DNA of 64,000 nt from Afipia clevelandensis ATCC 49720 (GCF_000336555.1 NZ_KB375281.1:2491954-2555953); one strand, 5' to 3'. Positions 39,323 through 49,024 are shown, counted from the first letter of the stretch. Made by a program: numbers and translations. The notes: a model not told the origin generated them from the letters alone.

Positions 39323-40933
39323 CTAACCCAATCCCCGCAATTCCCGCCGCAGCACCTTGCCGGTGGCCGTCATCGGCAAGCTCTCCGCGAACTGGATATG
39401 GCGCGGATATTCATGCGCGGCGAGCTGCACCTTCACGAAGTCCTGAATCTCCTTCGCCAGTTCGTCGCTCGGCACGAACCCCGGACGCAGCACGATCCAT
39501 GCCTTGATCGCTTCGGTGCGGATCGGATCGGGAATCCCTACCACGGCCGACATCGCCACCGCCGGATGCTTCATCAGCGTGTGCTCGATTTCCGCCGGAC
39601 CGATGCGATAGCCCGCGCTGGTGATGACATCGTCCTCGCGGCTGACATACCAGAAGTAGCCGTCGTCATCCTGCACGCCGAGATCGCCGGTGAGCAGGAA
39701 GCTGTTCGCGTATTTCTTCGCGGTCGCCTCCGGATTCTGCCAGTACTCGATCATGGTCACCGGATTGGGCACACGCACGCCGACAATGCCGCGCGTGTTG
39801 CGCGGCTGCTCCTCGCCTTGATCATTGACAATGCGCACATCGAAGCCCGGCGTCGGCTTGCCCATCGAACCGGGCCGGATCGGAAACAGATTCGAATTGT
39901 TGGCAAGCACCAGATTGCATTCGGTCTGCCCGTAAATCTCGTGCACGTCGACGCCGAAGGTGCTGCGCACCCATTCGATCAACTCCGCTCCGAGCGACTC
40001 GCCGCCGGAGAAAATGCTGCGCAGCCTGACGCCGGGATGTTTCACGTTGGCCTGGCGCATCAGTTTGAGCGCGGTCGGCGGCAGGAACACGTTGCGCACG
40101 CCGTGATCGGCCATCAGTTGCATCGCCGCCTGCGGCTCGAATTTTTTCGCCCGATAACCGAGCATCGGCACGCCGTGATACCAGGCCGGAAACAGCGCAT
40201 CGAACAATCCGCCGATCCATGCCCAGTCCGCCGGCGTCCACATCAGGTCGCCGGGCTTCGGCAGAAAGTCATGCGCCATCTCGACATTGGGCAGATGGCC
40301 GAGCAATACACGATGCGCATGCAGCGCGCCCTTCGGATTTCCCGTCGTGCCTGACGTGTAGATGATGATCGCCGGATCGTCCGGGCTGGTATCGACGGTC
40401 TGGAAATCTTCCGGCGCATCCTCGATCGACTGCCAGAACGACTTCGCCCCGGCATGAATGGTGCCGCTGGTGATGTAGATGTCCTGCAGGTGCGGAAGCC
40501 GGTCGCGGATTTTCGACAGCTTTTCCCAGCCGCCCTCATCGGTGATGACCGCCTTGGCGCCGCTGTTGGACAGCCGGTATTCCAGCGCGTCCTCACCGAA
40601 CAGCGTGAACAGCGGAACGGAAATCATGCCGGAGCGGAACGCGGCGAGATGCGCGATCGGCAACTCCACCGACTGCGACAGGAACACCGCGACGCGGTCG
40701 CCGCGCTTCAGGCCATCGGCCTTCAGCACATTGGCAAAACTTTTCGACAATCCGCTGATCTCGTCGAACGACAGCTTCTGCGTGCTCCCGTCTTCATCGA
40801 CGTAAATCAGCGCCAGCCGACCGCTGCCGTCGGCATAACGGTCGCAGCAGGCGGTCGCGATGTTGAATCGCGCCGGAATGTCCCAGCGAAAGCTTTTATA
40901 GAGATCGTCGTAGGTGTCGGCTTGAGGGAGCAT
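39323..40933 (-). CDS. Acyl-CoA synthetase, acetyl-CoA synthetase-like subgroup
   Basis: About 536 residues from the ATG at 40933. ANL-superfamily motifs: IIYTSGTTGNPKGALHAH (P-loop), MWTPADWAWIGGLFDALFPAW, EIYGQTECNLVL, LLTGDLGVQDDDGYFWYVSREDDVITSAGYRIGP, and MTATGKVLRREL with the catalytic Lys near the C-terminus. PADWAWIGG and the overall layout point to the short- to medium-chain acyl-CoA (AcsA/MACS-like) group. It activates a carboxylate by ATP to an acyl-AMP then CoA thioester. Confidence 0.88.
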   Translation of the reverse strand: MLPQADTYDDLYKSFRWDIPARFNIATACCDRYADGSGRLALIYVDEDGSTQKLSFDEISGLSKSFANVLKADGLKRGDRVAVFLSQSVELPIAHLAAFRSGMISVPLFTLFGEDALEYRLSNSGAKAVITDEGGWEKLSKIRDRLPHLQDIYITSGTIHAGAKSFWQSIEDAPEDFQTVDTSPDDPAIIIYTSGTTGNPKGALHAHRVLLGHLPNVEMAHDFLPKPGDLMWTPADWAWIGGLFDALFPAWYHGVPMLGYRAKKFEPQAAMQLMADHGVRNVFLPPTALKLMRQANVKHPGVRLRSIFSGGESLGAELIEWVRSTFGVDVHEIYGQTECNLVLANNSNLFPIRPGSMGKPTPGFDVRIVNDQGEEQPRNTRGIVGVRVPNPVTMIEYWQNPEATAKKYANSFLLTGDLGVQDDDGYFWYVSREDDVITSAGYRIGPAEIEHTLMKHPAVAMSAVVGIPDPIRTEAIKAWIVLRPGFVPSDELAKEIQDFVKVQLAAHEYPRHIQFAESLPMTATGKVLRRELRGLG

Positions 40934-40979
40934 GGCGGACGCTTTCGAGGCTTTACGCTGTCGCTGCAACATTTCCGAT

Positions 40980-41096
40980 GTCGTCCCCGCGCAGGCGGGG
41001 ACCCATAACCACCAGACTCATTTTGAACTACAGGAGCAAACTCCTGGAAACATCTCAACGACAGGGAGTATGGGTCCCCGCCTGCGCGGGGACGAC
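40980..41096. repeat. Mirror pair of GTCGTCCCCGCG palindromes
   Basis: GTCGTCCCCGCGCAGGCGGG then GACCCATAACCACC at the left and GGGAGTATGGGTCCCCGCCT then GCGCGGGGACGAC at the right. The same paired layout with similar flanks occurs at 9536-9660, so the pair is mobilised or copied as one unit. It lies between an acyl-CoA synthetase start and the YqeY gene end. Confidence 0.85.
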
Positions 41097-41114
41097 GAAA
41101 GTTTGGGAATCGGA

Positions 41115-41570
41115 CTAACCCGTCAGCGCAGCCTTCACGAGGCCACTGGCCTTGCCGAAATCCATCTGGCCGGCGTATTTCGCCTTCAGCGCGGCGATGA
41201 CTTTGCCCATGTCCTTCATGCCGGCGGCGCCGGTCTCCGCAACGATGGCCGCAATCGCGGCGTTCACCTCGTCGTCCGACATTTGCTTGGGCAGATAGGC
41301 CGAGATCACCGCGATCTCCTCGCGCTCCGCTGCGGCAAGTTCAGGCCGTCCGCCCTTGTCATACAGCGCGACCGATTCCTGACGCTGCTTGATCATCTTC
41401 TGCAGCAGGCCGAGAAGGTCCTCGTCACTCAGCGGCGGCTTGCCCTGCCCGCGCGCGTCGATGTCGGCGTTCTTCAGCGCGGAATTGACCATGCGCAGCG
41501 TCGACAGCTTGCGCTCGTCCTTCGCCTTCATGGCGTCCTTGACGGCATTGTTGATGGCATCGCGCAGCAT
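41115..41570 (-). CDS. GatB/YqeY-domain protein
   Basis: 151 residues from the ATG at 41570, with GGAG six bases before. MLRDAINNAVKDAMKAKDERKLSTLRMVNSALKNADIDARG and the C-terminal helical YqeY region (AIAAIVAETGAAGMKDMGKVIAALKAKYAGQMDFGKASGLVKAAL) match the stand-alone YqeY family, related to the tRNA-binding tail of amidotransferase GatB. Function unclear, perhaps tRNA-linked. In many bacteria it is linked to the rpsU-dnaG-rpoD region; here it lies 8 kb away. Confidence 0.92.
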   Translation of the reverse strand: MLRDAINNAVKDAMKAKDERKLSTLRMVNSALKNADIDARGQGKPPLSDEDLLGLLQKMIKQRQESVALYDKGGRPELAAAEREEIAVISAYLPKQMSDDEVNAAIAAIVAETGAAGMKDMGKVIAALKAKYAGQMDFGKASGLVKAALTG

Positions 41571-41639
41571 CGGGATCTCCTGCTTCAAATCAATTTGCCG
41601 CTGATTTAGGGCGTTTCGTGCCCTTGCACAACCGACAGG

Positions 41640-42341
41640 CTACATCTCCAGCCAGTCGAGCAACGCCTCTGTCATCGCTTCCGGCTTCTCGAGCTGTGGA
41701 AGATGGCCGCAATCGGCAATCTTCACGAACTTTGCGCCCGGAATGGCGTCCGCCATCTCAACCGACGCATCCTGAGGAACCATGTTGTCGGTGTCGCAGG
41801 TCAGCACGAGCGTCGGGCATTTGATGGTGGCGAGCGTCGGACGGGAATCGATGCGGCCACTGATCGCTTCCAACTGCCACACGAACGCATCGGGGCCGAC
41901 ATCGTCCGCCATGTCGAGCACGATCTGCTTCAGCCGGGCATCGTTGGCGCGCGACGGATGCACGAAGTTCACGAACAGGCGGTCCATCACCGCGCGATAG
42001 CCGCCCTGTTTCACCTCGGCGATCATCTCCCGCCGCTTCGCGGTGACCTCCGGCGCTTCGGGCCGCGCCGATGTATTGAGCAGCGCCAGCCGCCCGATCC
42101 GCTCGGGCGCCTGCCGAACCATCTCCAATATAATGTAACCGCCCATCGAATGACCGGCGAGCGCGAAGCGCAGCGGCGCTTCGGCGAGAATGCGCCGGGC
42201 GATGGTGGCCATGTCGCCGCCGCGTGCATGGTTGGCGATACCGACCGGCCCCTGCCGCCACAGCGCGGGCAACTGCGGATCGTAGATGCGCGGCGAACAG
42301 CCAAGGCCGGGAACGAGCACGACGGGAAGCGAATGGGGCAT
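41640..42341 (-). CDS. Alpha/beta-hydrolase
   Basis: 233 residues. PVVLVPGLGCSPRIYDPQLPAL opens the fold, FALAGHSMGGYIILEM holds the nucleophile Ser (GHSMGG), TLVLTCDTDNMVPQDASVEMADAIPG the acid, and IADCGHLPQLEKPEAMTEALLDWL the His. Probably an esterase or lactonase; substrate not evident. It lies between the YqeY gene and an acyl-CoA synthetase on the same strand. Confidence 0.87.
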   Translation of the reverse strand: MPHSLPVVLVPGLGCSPRIYDPQLPALWRQGPVGIANHARGGDMATIARRILAEAPLRFALAGHSMGGYIILEMVRQAPERIGRLALLNTSARPEAPEVTAKRREMIAEVKQGGYRAVMDRLFVNFVHPSRANDARLKQIVLDMADDVGPDAFVWQLEAISGRIDSRPTLATIKCPTLVLTCDTDNMVPQDASVEMADAIPGAKFVKIADCGHLPQLEKPEAMTEALLDWLEM

Positions 42342-42354
42342 GAGACACTCCGGA

Positions 42355-42458
42355 CGATCCTCATGGTGAGGAGCGCCGCCTTCGGCGCGTCTCGAACCAT
42401 GAGGTGATGATCCTCATCCTTCGAGACGCGCGCAAGAGCGCGCTCCTCAGGATGAGGG
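42355..42458. repeat. Double CCTCAT...ATGAGG palindrome
   Basis: Two adjacent dyads share CTCAT ends: 42359-42403 (CCTCATGGTGAGGAGCGCC ... AACCATGAGG) and 42412-42457 (CCTCATCCTTCGAGACGCGC ... CCTCAGGATGAGG). Their arms also cross-match (GCGCGTCTCGAA and TTCGAGACGCGC). A separate repeat family from the others in this window. Confidence 0.75.
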
Positions 42459-42468
42459 CAACAATGAA

Positions 42469-44061
42469 CTACGCCACTCCGCGCTTGCGGCCTTCCCAAT
42501 ACGGCGCACGCAGCGCCTTGCGGTCGATCTTGCCGAGGCCGGTCACCGGGATCGTTTCGACAAAGTCGATGGTCTTGGGCGACCAAGGCGCACCGCGCTT
42601 GTCCTTCACATGGGCCTGCAGTTCGGCGGCGCCGGAATTGGCACCGGCCTTCAGCACCACGAATCCCTTCACCGCCTCGCCCCACTTCTCATCGGGAATG
42701 CCGATCACCGCGGCGGAGGCAACGGAGGGATGTGACATCAGCGCATCCTCGACCTCGCGCGGATAGATGTTGAAGCCGCCGGAGATGATCATGTCCTTGG
42801 TGCGGTCGACGATATAGAAGTAGCCATCCTCGTCCTTCACAGCGACGTCGCCGGTATGCAGCCAGCCGCCGCGCAGGGTTTCGGCATTTGCTTCGGGGCG
42901 TTTCCAGTAACCGTCCATCACCAGCGGCCCGCGCACGCAGATTTCGCCGGGCTCGTTGATGCCGACTTCCTTCATGTCCGCATCGAACAGCTTCACGTCC
43001 ACACCCGGACTGGCGCGGCCGCAGGAGCCGAGCCGTCCGGGCTTCGTTTCGTCGTGGTCGATCTTGCGCATGGAGGTGATGACCTGCGGCGCTTCGGTCT
43101 GGCCGTAAAGCTGCACGAACACCTTGCCGAAAATCTTCATGCCTTCCATCAGCCGGTCCGGCGACATCGGCGCGGCGCCATAGACGATCATCTGCAGCGA
43201 CGACATGTCGTGACGCTTGCGCAGGTCCTCGTTGTCGATCAGCGCATAGATCAGCGTCGGCACCAGGAAAGTGGAGTTGATCTTTTCGGAGGCAACCACG
43301 CCGGCATAGACCTCCGGCTCAAAGCCCTGCACCAGACGCATCAGGCCGCCGCGCATCATCACCGGGAACAGCGTGACGCCGGCGGCGTGGCTGATCGGGG
43401 TCGCGGCCAGAAAGCGGATCTCTTCGGGCCAGTCCCAGTCCGAATAAAGCAGCAGCGTCATGGTCACCAGCGCGCGATGCGGCAGCATCACGCCCTTGGA
43501 GCGACCGGTGGTGCCACCGGTGTAAGCGAGGAAGGCGATCTCGTGCGACGCGCTTTCATCGACCAGCGGCGACGCCTTCACAGTGGCGAGGTCCGGCATG
43601 ATGTCGCGCACGCCATCCATCGGACCGATCGAATACAGATTCTTGAGTCCCGGCACCCGGCTCTTGATCGCCATGCCACGCGGACCGAACTTCGCGCCCT
43701 CCACGATCAGAAGGTCGATCTCGGCGTCTTCGATAATGAAAGCGTGATCGTCCTCCGCCGCCATCGGATGCAGCGGTGTGTAGCGCACGCCCATCACCAG
43801 CGCGGCGCAGATCGCCGCCCAGGCTTCGGCGCGGTTGCTGGCGAGAATCGAGAGCGCGCTGCCCTTCTTGAGGCCGAGCGAACGGAACAGGCTGATGAAG
43901 CGGCCCACGGTGTCGCCGAATTCGCGGTAGCTCCAGCGCACCTTCCCATCGGCGATGGCCGGCCGGTCGCCGAACCGCGCAATGGCGTTGACCACCAGAT
44001 TGCCGATGGTTCCGCCCGCATGAAGATGCCGCAAATCGGGCGTGGTCGTCGCCGTGTTCAT
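42469..44061 (-). CDS. Fatty-acyl/aryl-CoA synthetase (AMP-forming)
   Basis: 530 residues. Motifs: LAYTGGTTGRSKGVMLPHRAL (P-loop), VQLYGQTEAPQVIT, WLHTGDVAVKDEDGYFYIVDRTKDMIISGGFNIYPREVEDAL, VTGLGKIDRKALR (catalytic Lys). The TGGTTG and NIYPREVE forms are typical of long-chain or aromatic acyl-CoA ligases. It activates an acid to its CoA thioester. Divergent from carA; the second ligase in this stretch. Confidence 0.88.
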   Translation of the reverse strand: MNTATTTPDLRHLHAGGTIGNLVVNAIARFGDRPAIADGKVRWSYREFGDTVGRFISLFRSLGLKKGSALSILASNRAEAWAAICAALVMGVRYTPLHPMAAEDDHAFIIEDAEIDLLIVEGAKFGPRGMAIKSRVPGLKNLYSIGPMDGVRDIMPDLATVKASPLVDESASHEIAFLAYTGGTTGRSKGVMLPHRALVTMTLLLYSDWDWPEEIRFLAATPISHAAGVTLFPVMMRGGLMRLVQGFEPEVYAGVVASEKINSTFLVPTLIYALIDNEDLRKRHDMSSLQMIVYGAAPMSPDRLMEGMKIFGKVFVQLYGQTEAPQVITSMRKIDHDETKPGRLGSCGRASPGVDVKLFDADMKEVGINEPGEICVRGPLVMDGYWKRPEANAETLRGGWLHTGDVAVKDEDGYFYIVDRTKDMIISGGFNIYPREVEDALMSHPSVASAAVIGIPDEKWGEAVKGFVVLKAGANSGAAELQAHVKDKRGAPWSPKTIDFVETIPVTGLGKIDRKALRAPYWEGRKRGVA

Positions 44062-44195
44062 CCTTAAGTCTCCTGCCTTGACCGCGGTTCTTTTTATGGC
44101 CGCGGGGAGCGCAGATTAGGCAGCCTCTGCCGGGTGTCAAATATGTGCAAATCACATGGTTTTCGGGCCTTTCTGCCTTTGACGCGCCGCGGCAC

Positions 44196-44219
44196 AGGAG
44201 TTATGTCATGGGCTTATGA
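44196..44219 (+). promoter_or_regulatory. carA translation-initiation region with a three-codon upstream ORF
   Basis: AGGAG at 44196-44200 is ideally spaced (7 bases) for the ATG at 44208, which reads ATG GGC TTA TGA. Its stop (44217-44219) overlaps the carA ATG (44216-44218). carA itself would be 15 bases from that ribosome site. Another ATG at 44203 is too close. Coupled initiation is a reasonable reading. Confidence 0.5.
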
Positions 44220-45406
44220 CGACATCAGACAATTCCTCAGCCTGGCCGGACCTCAAACCGACCGCGCTCCTCGTGCTTGCCGATGGCACCGTGCTGGAAG
44301 GCTTCGGCCTCGGCGCGGAAGGTCAGGCGGTCGGCGAAGTTTGCTTCAACACGGCGATGACCGGCTATGAGGAAATCCTCACCGATCCATCCTACGCCGG
44401 GCAGCTCATCACCTTCACATTTCCCCACATCGGAAATGTCGGCACCAACGATGAAGACATCGAAACGGTGAACATGGCGGCGACGCCGGGCGCGCGCGGT
44501 GTGATCCTGCGCGCCTCGATCACCGATCCGTCGAACTACCGCGCCACCCGGCATCTCGACGCCTGGCTGAAGGCGCGCGGCATTATCGGCATTTCCGGCA
44601 TCGACACCCGCGCTCTCACGGCGCTGATCCGCAGCAAGGGAATGCCCAATGCCGTGATCGCGCACGCCAAGGACGGCAAGTTCGATCTTCATGGCCTCAA
44701 GGAAGAGGCCCGCGAGTGGCCGGGCCTCGAGGGCATGGACCTCGTGCCGATGGTGACCAGCACCCAGCGTTTCAACTGGGACGAGACGCCATGGGAATGG
44801 AACAAGGGCTTCGGCAAACAGGACAAGCCGGAATTCAACGTCGTCGCCATCGACTACGGCATCAAGCGCAACATCCTGCGCCTGCTGGCCGGTGAAGGCT
44901 GCAAGGTGACGGTGGTCACCGCGAAGACCCCGGCCGAAGACATTCTCGCCATGAAGCCCGATGGCGTGTTCCTGTCCAACGGTCCCGGCGATCCGGCGGC
45001 CACCGGCGAATATGCCGTGCCTGTCATCAAGAAGGTGATCGAGTCCGGGACGCCGACCTTCGGCATCTGTCTGGGCCATCAGATGCTGGGTCTCGCGCTC
45101 GGCGGCAAGACCATGAAGATGCATCAGGGGCATCACGGCGCGAACCATCCGGTGAAGGATCTCACCACGGGCAAGGTCGAGATCACCTCGATGAATCACG
45201 GCTTCGCGGTGGACAAGACCACGCTGCCGGGCAATGTCGAGCAGACCCACATCTCGCTGTTCGACGACAGCAACTGCGGCATCGCCCTGAAGGACAAGCC
45301 GGTGTTCTCGGTGCAGTACCATCCGGAGGCCTCTCCGGGGCCGCGCGACTCGCACTACCTGTTCACGCGCTTTGCGGACCTGATGCGCCAGAAGAAGCGC
45401 GCCTGA
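44216..45406 (+). CDS. carA: Carbamoyl-phosphate synthase small (glutaminase) subunit
   Basis: 396 residues. It releases ammonia from glutamine for CarB, feeding pyrimidine and arginine synthesis. The N-terminal domain has [52 protein letters not shown]; the C-terminal class I glutaminase has [16 protein letters not shown] (nucleophile Cys) and [15 protein letters not shown] (His, Glu). CarB is 3.9 kb away (49311) rather than adjacent. No other in-frame ATG lies close upstream of 44216. Confidence 0.97.
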   Translation: MTTSDNSSAWPDLKPTALLVLADGTVLEGFGLGAEGQAVGEVCFNTAMTGYEEILTDPSYAGQLITFTFPHIGNVGTNDEDIETVNMAATPGARGVILRASITDPSNYRATRHLDAWLKARGIIGISGIDTRALTALIRSKGMPNAVIAHAKDGKFDLHGLKEEAREWPGLEGMDLVPMVTSTQRFNWDETPWEWNKGFGKQDKPEFNVVAIDYGIKRNILRLLAGEGCKVTVVTAKTPAEDILAMKPDGVFLSNGPGDPAATGEYAVPVIKKVIESGTPTFGICLGHQMLGLALGGKTMKMHQGHHGANHPVKDLTTGKVEITSMNHGFAVDKTTLPGNVEQTHISLFDDSNCGIALKDKPVFSVQYHPEASPGPRDSHYLFTRFADLMRQKKRA

Positions 45407-45408
45407 CG

Positions 45409-46950
45409 CTACGCCGCGCTGAGTTCGGCCCAGTCAAACTCAGCTTCGAGCAGATGAAATGCATCGTCGCCGATCTCGCCCGACTCGCGCATCTCGAACA
45501 GCACGCGCCGCGCGGCGGCAATCGCCTGACGGCGCAGCGGATCGGCAGGCAATTCGCTCGAGGTGAGACCGTCCGGATTGTTCTCCGCCCGATCGAGCAA
45601 CTGGCGGTATTCGAGCCGCAGCAACTCGGCTTCCGGCGTGGTGTTGCCGTCGATGGCGTCCAGCGCGGCATGAAACGCCGCGCGCCGCGCCCGGCCGACC
45701 TCATGCCCCACCGGATCGCCATCATCGAGCGCGAACCACGCGATCAGCGGCCGCAGCGTCAGACCCTGGATCACCAGCGTGCCCAGCACCACGCTGAACG
45801 CCGTGAGCAGGATCAGGTCGCGATAGGGAAACGCCTCCGGCAGCGCAAACGCCGTCGCCAGCGTGACGATGCCGCGCATGCCGCACCATGAAATCAGGAA
45901 CGCGCCTCTTACGGAGGGCCGGCCCATCGCGGCGCGGCGCGGACGCCACCCGAGTCGCTCCATGGCCGCGATCAGCAAGGTGGTGTAACTCGTCACCCAG
46001 ACAATCCGCACAAAGATCACAGTGGCGAGCACGGCGGCGGCGACCAGCACATAGTTCTGGCGATCCGATGCCTCCAGACCGGCCCAGATCGGCCGCAACT
46101 GCATGCCGATCAGCACGAAGGCCATCACGTTCAGCAGGAAGACGACGGTTTCCCAGACCGCGAAGGATGGCACCCGCAAACGTGCCGGTGTGCGTGCGGG
46201 CGCGCTCCGTGCGATCGTGATCGCATAGACCACAATGGTGAGAATCGCCGAAAGCTGAAGCTGCTCGGCCGCGATCCAGACCAGAAACGTGCCGGCGAAC
46301 TGCATCACAATGGCGGTCGGCACATCCTCGATCCGCGCGGTGAGCAGCATCGAGAGCTTCGCGAGGACAAACCCCGCGATCAGGCTTCCGGCAATCGCAT
46401 AGGCAAGGATCGGGGCCAGATGCGTCACACTCAGCGAGGACGCCATCGCCGCCCCCACCGCCACGCGATAGATCAACAGCGCACTTGCATCGTTGAGCAG
46501 GCTTTCGCCTTCGAGAATTTTCAGCAGGCGGTAGGGCAGCTTGACGCTGCGCAGGATTGCGGTGGCCGCCGCCGCATCGGGCGGCGCGACGATGGCCCCA
46601 AGCGCGATCGCCGCCGGCCACGGCATCGCGGGCACCATCCGGTGCGCGACGACAGCAACGGCCGCGGTGGTGATGCCGACCGCGGCCAGCACCAGCATGG
46701 TGACCGGGAGCCAGTTGTCGCGAAGATCGCGCAGCGAGGTGTCGAAGGCCGCATCCAGCAGCACCGGCGCAACGAACAGCGCCAGCGCCAGGCTTGGCTC
46801 CAGCGTCCAGTTCGGCGCATCCGGCAGAAACGCGATGCCGATCCCGCCGAGCGCGAGGAAGGTCGGATAGGGCACGCCGAGACGGCGCGCCAGCGCCGAT
46901 AGCAGCATGGCCCCGAGCAACAGGCCGATCAGCCATTCAAATGCGTGCAA
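45409..46950 (-). CDS. Sodium/proton antiporter, CPA1 family
   Basis: 513 residues, about twelve helices. Family motifs: ALGAIVAPPDAAAATAILRSVKLPYRLLKILEGESLLNDASALLIYRVAVGAA, with the membrane acidic residue region (APPDAAAA and GESLLNDA). The C-terminal about 110 residues are cytoplasmic (DDGDPVGHEVGRARRAAFHAALDAIDGNT...). It exchanges Na+ (or K+) for H+ for pH and salt balance. Its stop lies two bases from the carA stop, convergent. Confidence 0.9.
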   Translation of the reverse strand: MHAFEWLIGLLLGAMLLSALARRLGVPYPTFLALGGIGIAFLPDAPNWTLEPSLALALFVAPVLLDAAFDTSLRDLRDNWLPVTMLVLAAVGITTAAVAVVAHRMVPAMPWPAAIALGAIVAPPDAAAATAILRSVKLPYRLLKILEGESLLNDASALLIYRVAVGAAMASSLSVTHLAPILAYAIAGSLIAGFVLAKLSMLLTARIEDVPTAIVMQFAGTFLVWIAAEQLQLSAILTIVVYAITIARSAPARTPARLRVPSFAVWETVVFLLNVMAFVLIGMQLRPIWAGLEASDRQNYVLVAAAVLATVIFVRIVWVTSYTTLLIAAMERLGWRPRRAAMGRPSVRGAFLISWCGMRGIVTLATAFALPEAFPYRDLILLTAFSVVLGTLVIQGLTLRPLIAWFALDDGDPVGHEVGRARRAAFHAALDAIDGNTTPEAELLRLEYRQLLDRAENNPDGLTSSELPADPLRRQAIAAARRVLFEMRESGEIGDDAFHLLEAEFDWAELSAA

Positions 46951-47060
46951 GTGTCATTCCCTGATGATGGATCAGCTTACGCGATCATGATGTCAGGGGC
47001 AAAACGCGCGGATTGTGGGCGGCCGCACTTGCTTCAGCGGCGAGAGACTTCTAGTTTTAT

Positions 47061-47074
47061 ATGATACACATCAT
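47061..47074. promoter_or_regulatory. Small palindrome upstream of the thioesterase gene
   Basis: ATGAT-ACAC-ATCAT, 20 bases before the ATG at 47095, in an AT-rich promoter stretch. Candidate regulator site; short enough to be chance. Confidence 0.35.
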
Positions 47075-47094
47075 TCCAATTTGAAGGCGAGCAG

Positions 47095-47535
47095 ATGACC
47101 TCCCCGCTATCCGGCTTCGACTACTTCAACGGCATCAAGAACGGCACGATCGAGCCGCCGCCGATGCCGAAATTGTTTGGAATCGAAATCGTCGAGGTCG
47201 AGCCAGGTCATATCGTTCTGACGGCGACGCCGAGGCCCGAGCACAACAACCCGATGGGCATCACCCATGGCGGCTACGCCGCCGTATTGCTCGACACTTG
47301 CATGGGCGGCGCGATTCATTCGGCGCTCAAGCCGGGGCAAGGGGTGGTCACCCTTGAATACAAGATCAACTTCATGCGGCCGATGTCGCCGAAGACCGGA
47401 CTCGTGCGCGGAGAAGGCCGCGTGCTGCACACCGGCCGCCAAGCCGGCATGTCCGAAGGCCGCCTGTTCGATTCCGCCGGCAAGCTGCTGGCCCACGGCA
47501 CCACCACCTGCCATATCGTCGAGATGAAGGCGTAA
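47095..47535 (+). CDS. PaaI-type hotdog-fold thioesterase
   Basis: 146 residues. GIEIVEVEPGHIVLTATPRPEHNNPMGITHGGYAAVLLDTCMGGAIHSALKPGQGVVTLEYKINFMRPM is the 4HBT/PaaI hotdog core with HGG and the catalytic Asp in LLDTCMG. It hydrolyses acyl- or aryl-CoA thioesters. Two acyl-CoA synthetases nearby may make its substrates, though they are not in the same operon. Confidence 0.88.
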   Translation: MTSPLSGFDYFNGIKNGTIEPPPMPKLFGIEIVEVEPGHIVLTATPRPEHNNPMGITHGGYAAVLLDTCMGGAIHSALKPGQGVVTLEYKINFMRPMSPKTGLVRGEGRVLHTGRQAGMSEGRLFDSAGKLLAHGTTTCHIVEMKA

Positions 47536-47553
47536 CAGAGAACCGAGGCGCGA

Positions 47554-48126
47554 CTACGCCTCGTTGCCGCCTTCCTGCCGCGTGGCCTCGAACAGGAACC
47601 AGGTTCGCCGCTCGGTCTCGTCGATGAAATTCTCCAGGACGCTGGCGGAGGCCACATCCTCTGCATCGTCGCAGACCTTGTGCGCCTTGCGCATCGCGGC
47701 GGCGACCTTCTTGTTGTCGTTCATGAGTTCGCGCAGCATCTCGCGCGGCGGCACGAACTTCTCGTCGTTGTCCTTGATGGTCTGCAGCTTCGCGATATTG
47801 CCAATCGAGCGGATGGTGTTGCCGCCGATTTTGCGGACACGTTCCGCCAGCACATCGGTGGTGGCGAAAATCTGGTCGGACTGTTCATCCAGCAGCAAAT
47901 GATAGTCGCGGAAGTGACGTCCGCTGATGTGCCAGTGGAAGTTCTTGGTCTTCAAATAAAGGGCGAAAGCGTCTGCCAGCAGCGCGTTGAGCGCGGCGGA
48001 GACCTTGGCGACATCCGCCGTATCGAGATCGGTGGGGGTGTCGAGATCGGGGGAAACGCTGGACCTGGTTTTGCTCACGGCGGGGCTTCCTGCTAGGTAC
48101 GGGAAATTGGCGGCGGTGATGGACAT
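47554..48126 (-). CDS. dps: Dps family DNA-protecting ferritin-like protein
   Basis: 190 residues if the ATG at 48126 is used; a GTG at 48078 with AGGA ahead would give about 174. The dinuclear ferroxidase region is LYLKTKNFHWHISGRHFRDYHLLLDEQSDQIFATTDVLAERVRKIGGNTIRSIG. Dps dodecamers oxidise Fe(II) with peroxide and bind or shield DNA under stress. The N-terminus is longer and more polar than in typical Dps. Convergent with the thioesterase gene. Confidence 0.9.
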   Translation of the reverse strand: MSITAANFPYLAGSPAVSKTRSSVSPDLDTPTDLDTADVAKVSAALNALLADAFALYLKTKNFHWHISGRHFRDYHLLLDEQSDQIFATTDVLAERVRKIGGNTIRSIGNIAKLQTIKDNDEKFVPPREMLRELMNDNKKVAAAMRKAHKVCDDAEDVASASVLENFIDETERRTWFLFEATRQEGGNEA

Positions 48127-48251
48127 GCGCCGCCAGACCTTCTAACGCATCCCGGCCCCGCAGGTTCCTGCGGAGGGAACCCTCTCTTTTTGGTGTGATG
48201 GAGCCGAAAACCCGTGGTTTTCGCCCCTCATGCTCAGTCCGGACCGAGCCG

Positions 48252-48947
48252 ATGGACGACTGGATCGACTATTACGATTCCACCCACACGATTTACGTCA
48301 GCAAGCTGCATCGCGACGTCCATTTTCGCGTGATCGCCAATGACATTCTGTCCTATGTCCCCTCGCCCGACGCCGTGGTGCTGGACTATTCCTGCGGCGA
48401 GGCGCTGTTCGCCGCGCAGGTTGCCGCCGCCTGCCAGAAGCTGATCCTTGCCGAGCCGGCACCCGGCGTCCGCGGCCGCCTGACCGCCCGGTTCGGTCCC
48501 AATCCGAAAATCGCCGTCCACTCACTCGATGACCTCGCGCAATTGCCGGATCGCTCGGTCGATCTTGCGGTCATGATCTCGGTCGCCCAGTACATGACAG
48601 CGGCCGAACTCGATGCCGCCTTCTCCCTGATGCGGCGCATCCTCAAGCCCGGCGGCAAACTGGTGCTCGGCGACATCCTGCGCCCGGACGTCGGCGCCGC
48701 CACCGACGTGGCGGCATTGCTGAAACTTGCAGTGAAAAACGGCTTTCTCACCGATGCGCTGTGGGGCCTCGCCCGCACCGCCCTGTCGGACTACTGGCAA
48801 TTGCGCCAGAGCATCGGGCTGCAGCGCTACAGCGAGGCGGAGATGCTCGCAAAGCTGAAAGCGGCGGGGTTCGAGTCGTCCCTCGCCAGGAAGAACGTCG
48901 GCTATAACCCGGCACGCATGACATTCATCGCGACGCCCCGTTCCTGA
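48252..48947 (+). CDS. SAM-dependent methyltransferase
   Basis: 231 residues from the ATG at 48252 (the frame is open further upstream). VVLDYSCGEALFAAQVAAAC is motif I of class I methyltransferases (D.x.G.G variant with Cys), VDLAVMISVAQYM the acceptor-side motif, and FSLMRRILKPGGKLVLGDIL the post-II motif. Substrate unknown. The N-terminus YYDSTHTIYVSKLHRDVHF is typical of small-molecule or lipid methyltransferases. Confidence 0.82.
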   Translation: MDDWIDYYDSTHTIYVSKLHRDVHFRVIANDILSYVPSPDAVVLDYSCGEALFAAQVAAACQKLILAEPAPGVRGRLTARFGPNPKIAVHSLDDLAQLPDRSVDLAVMISVAQYMTAAELDAAFSLMRRILKPGGKLVLGDILRPDVGAATDVAALLKLAVKNGFLTDALWGLARTALSDYWQLRQSIGLQRYSEAEMLAKLKAAGFESSLARKNVGYNPARMTFIATPRS

Positions 48948-49024
48948 TCGCTACAACTGCGCACATTAAGGTTAAGCCCAAGCGTGCATGGACACCGGGT
49001 CACAGCGGGGTAGTCTGCCGCCAT

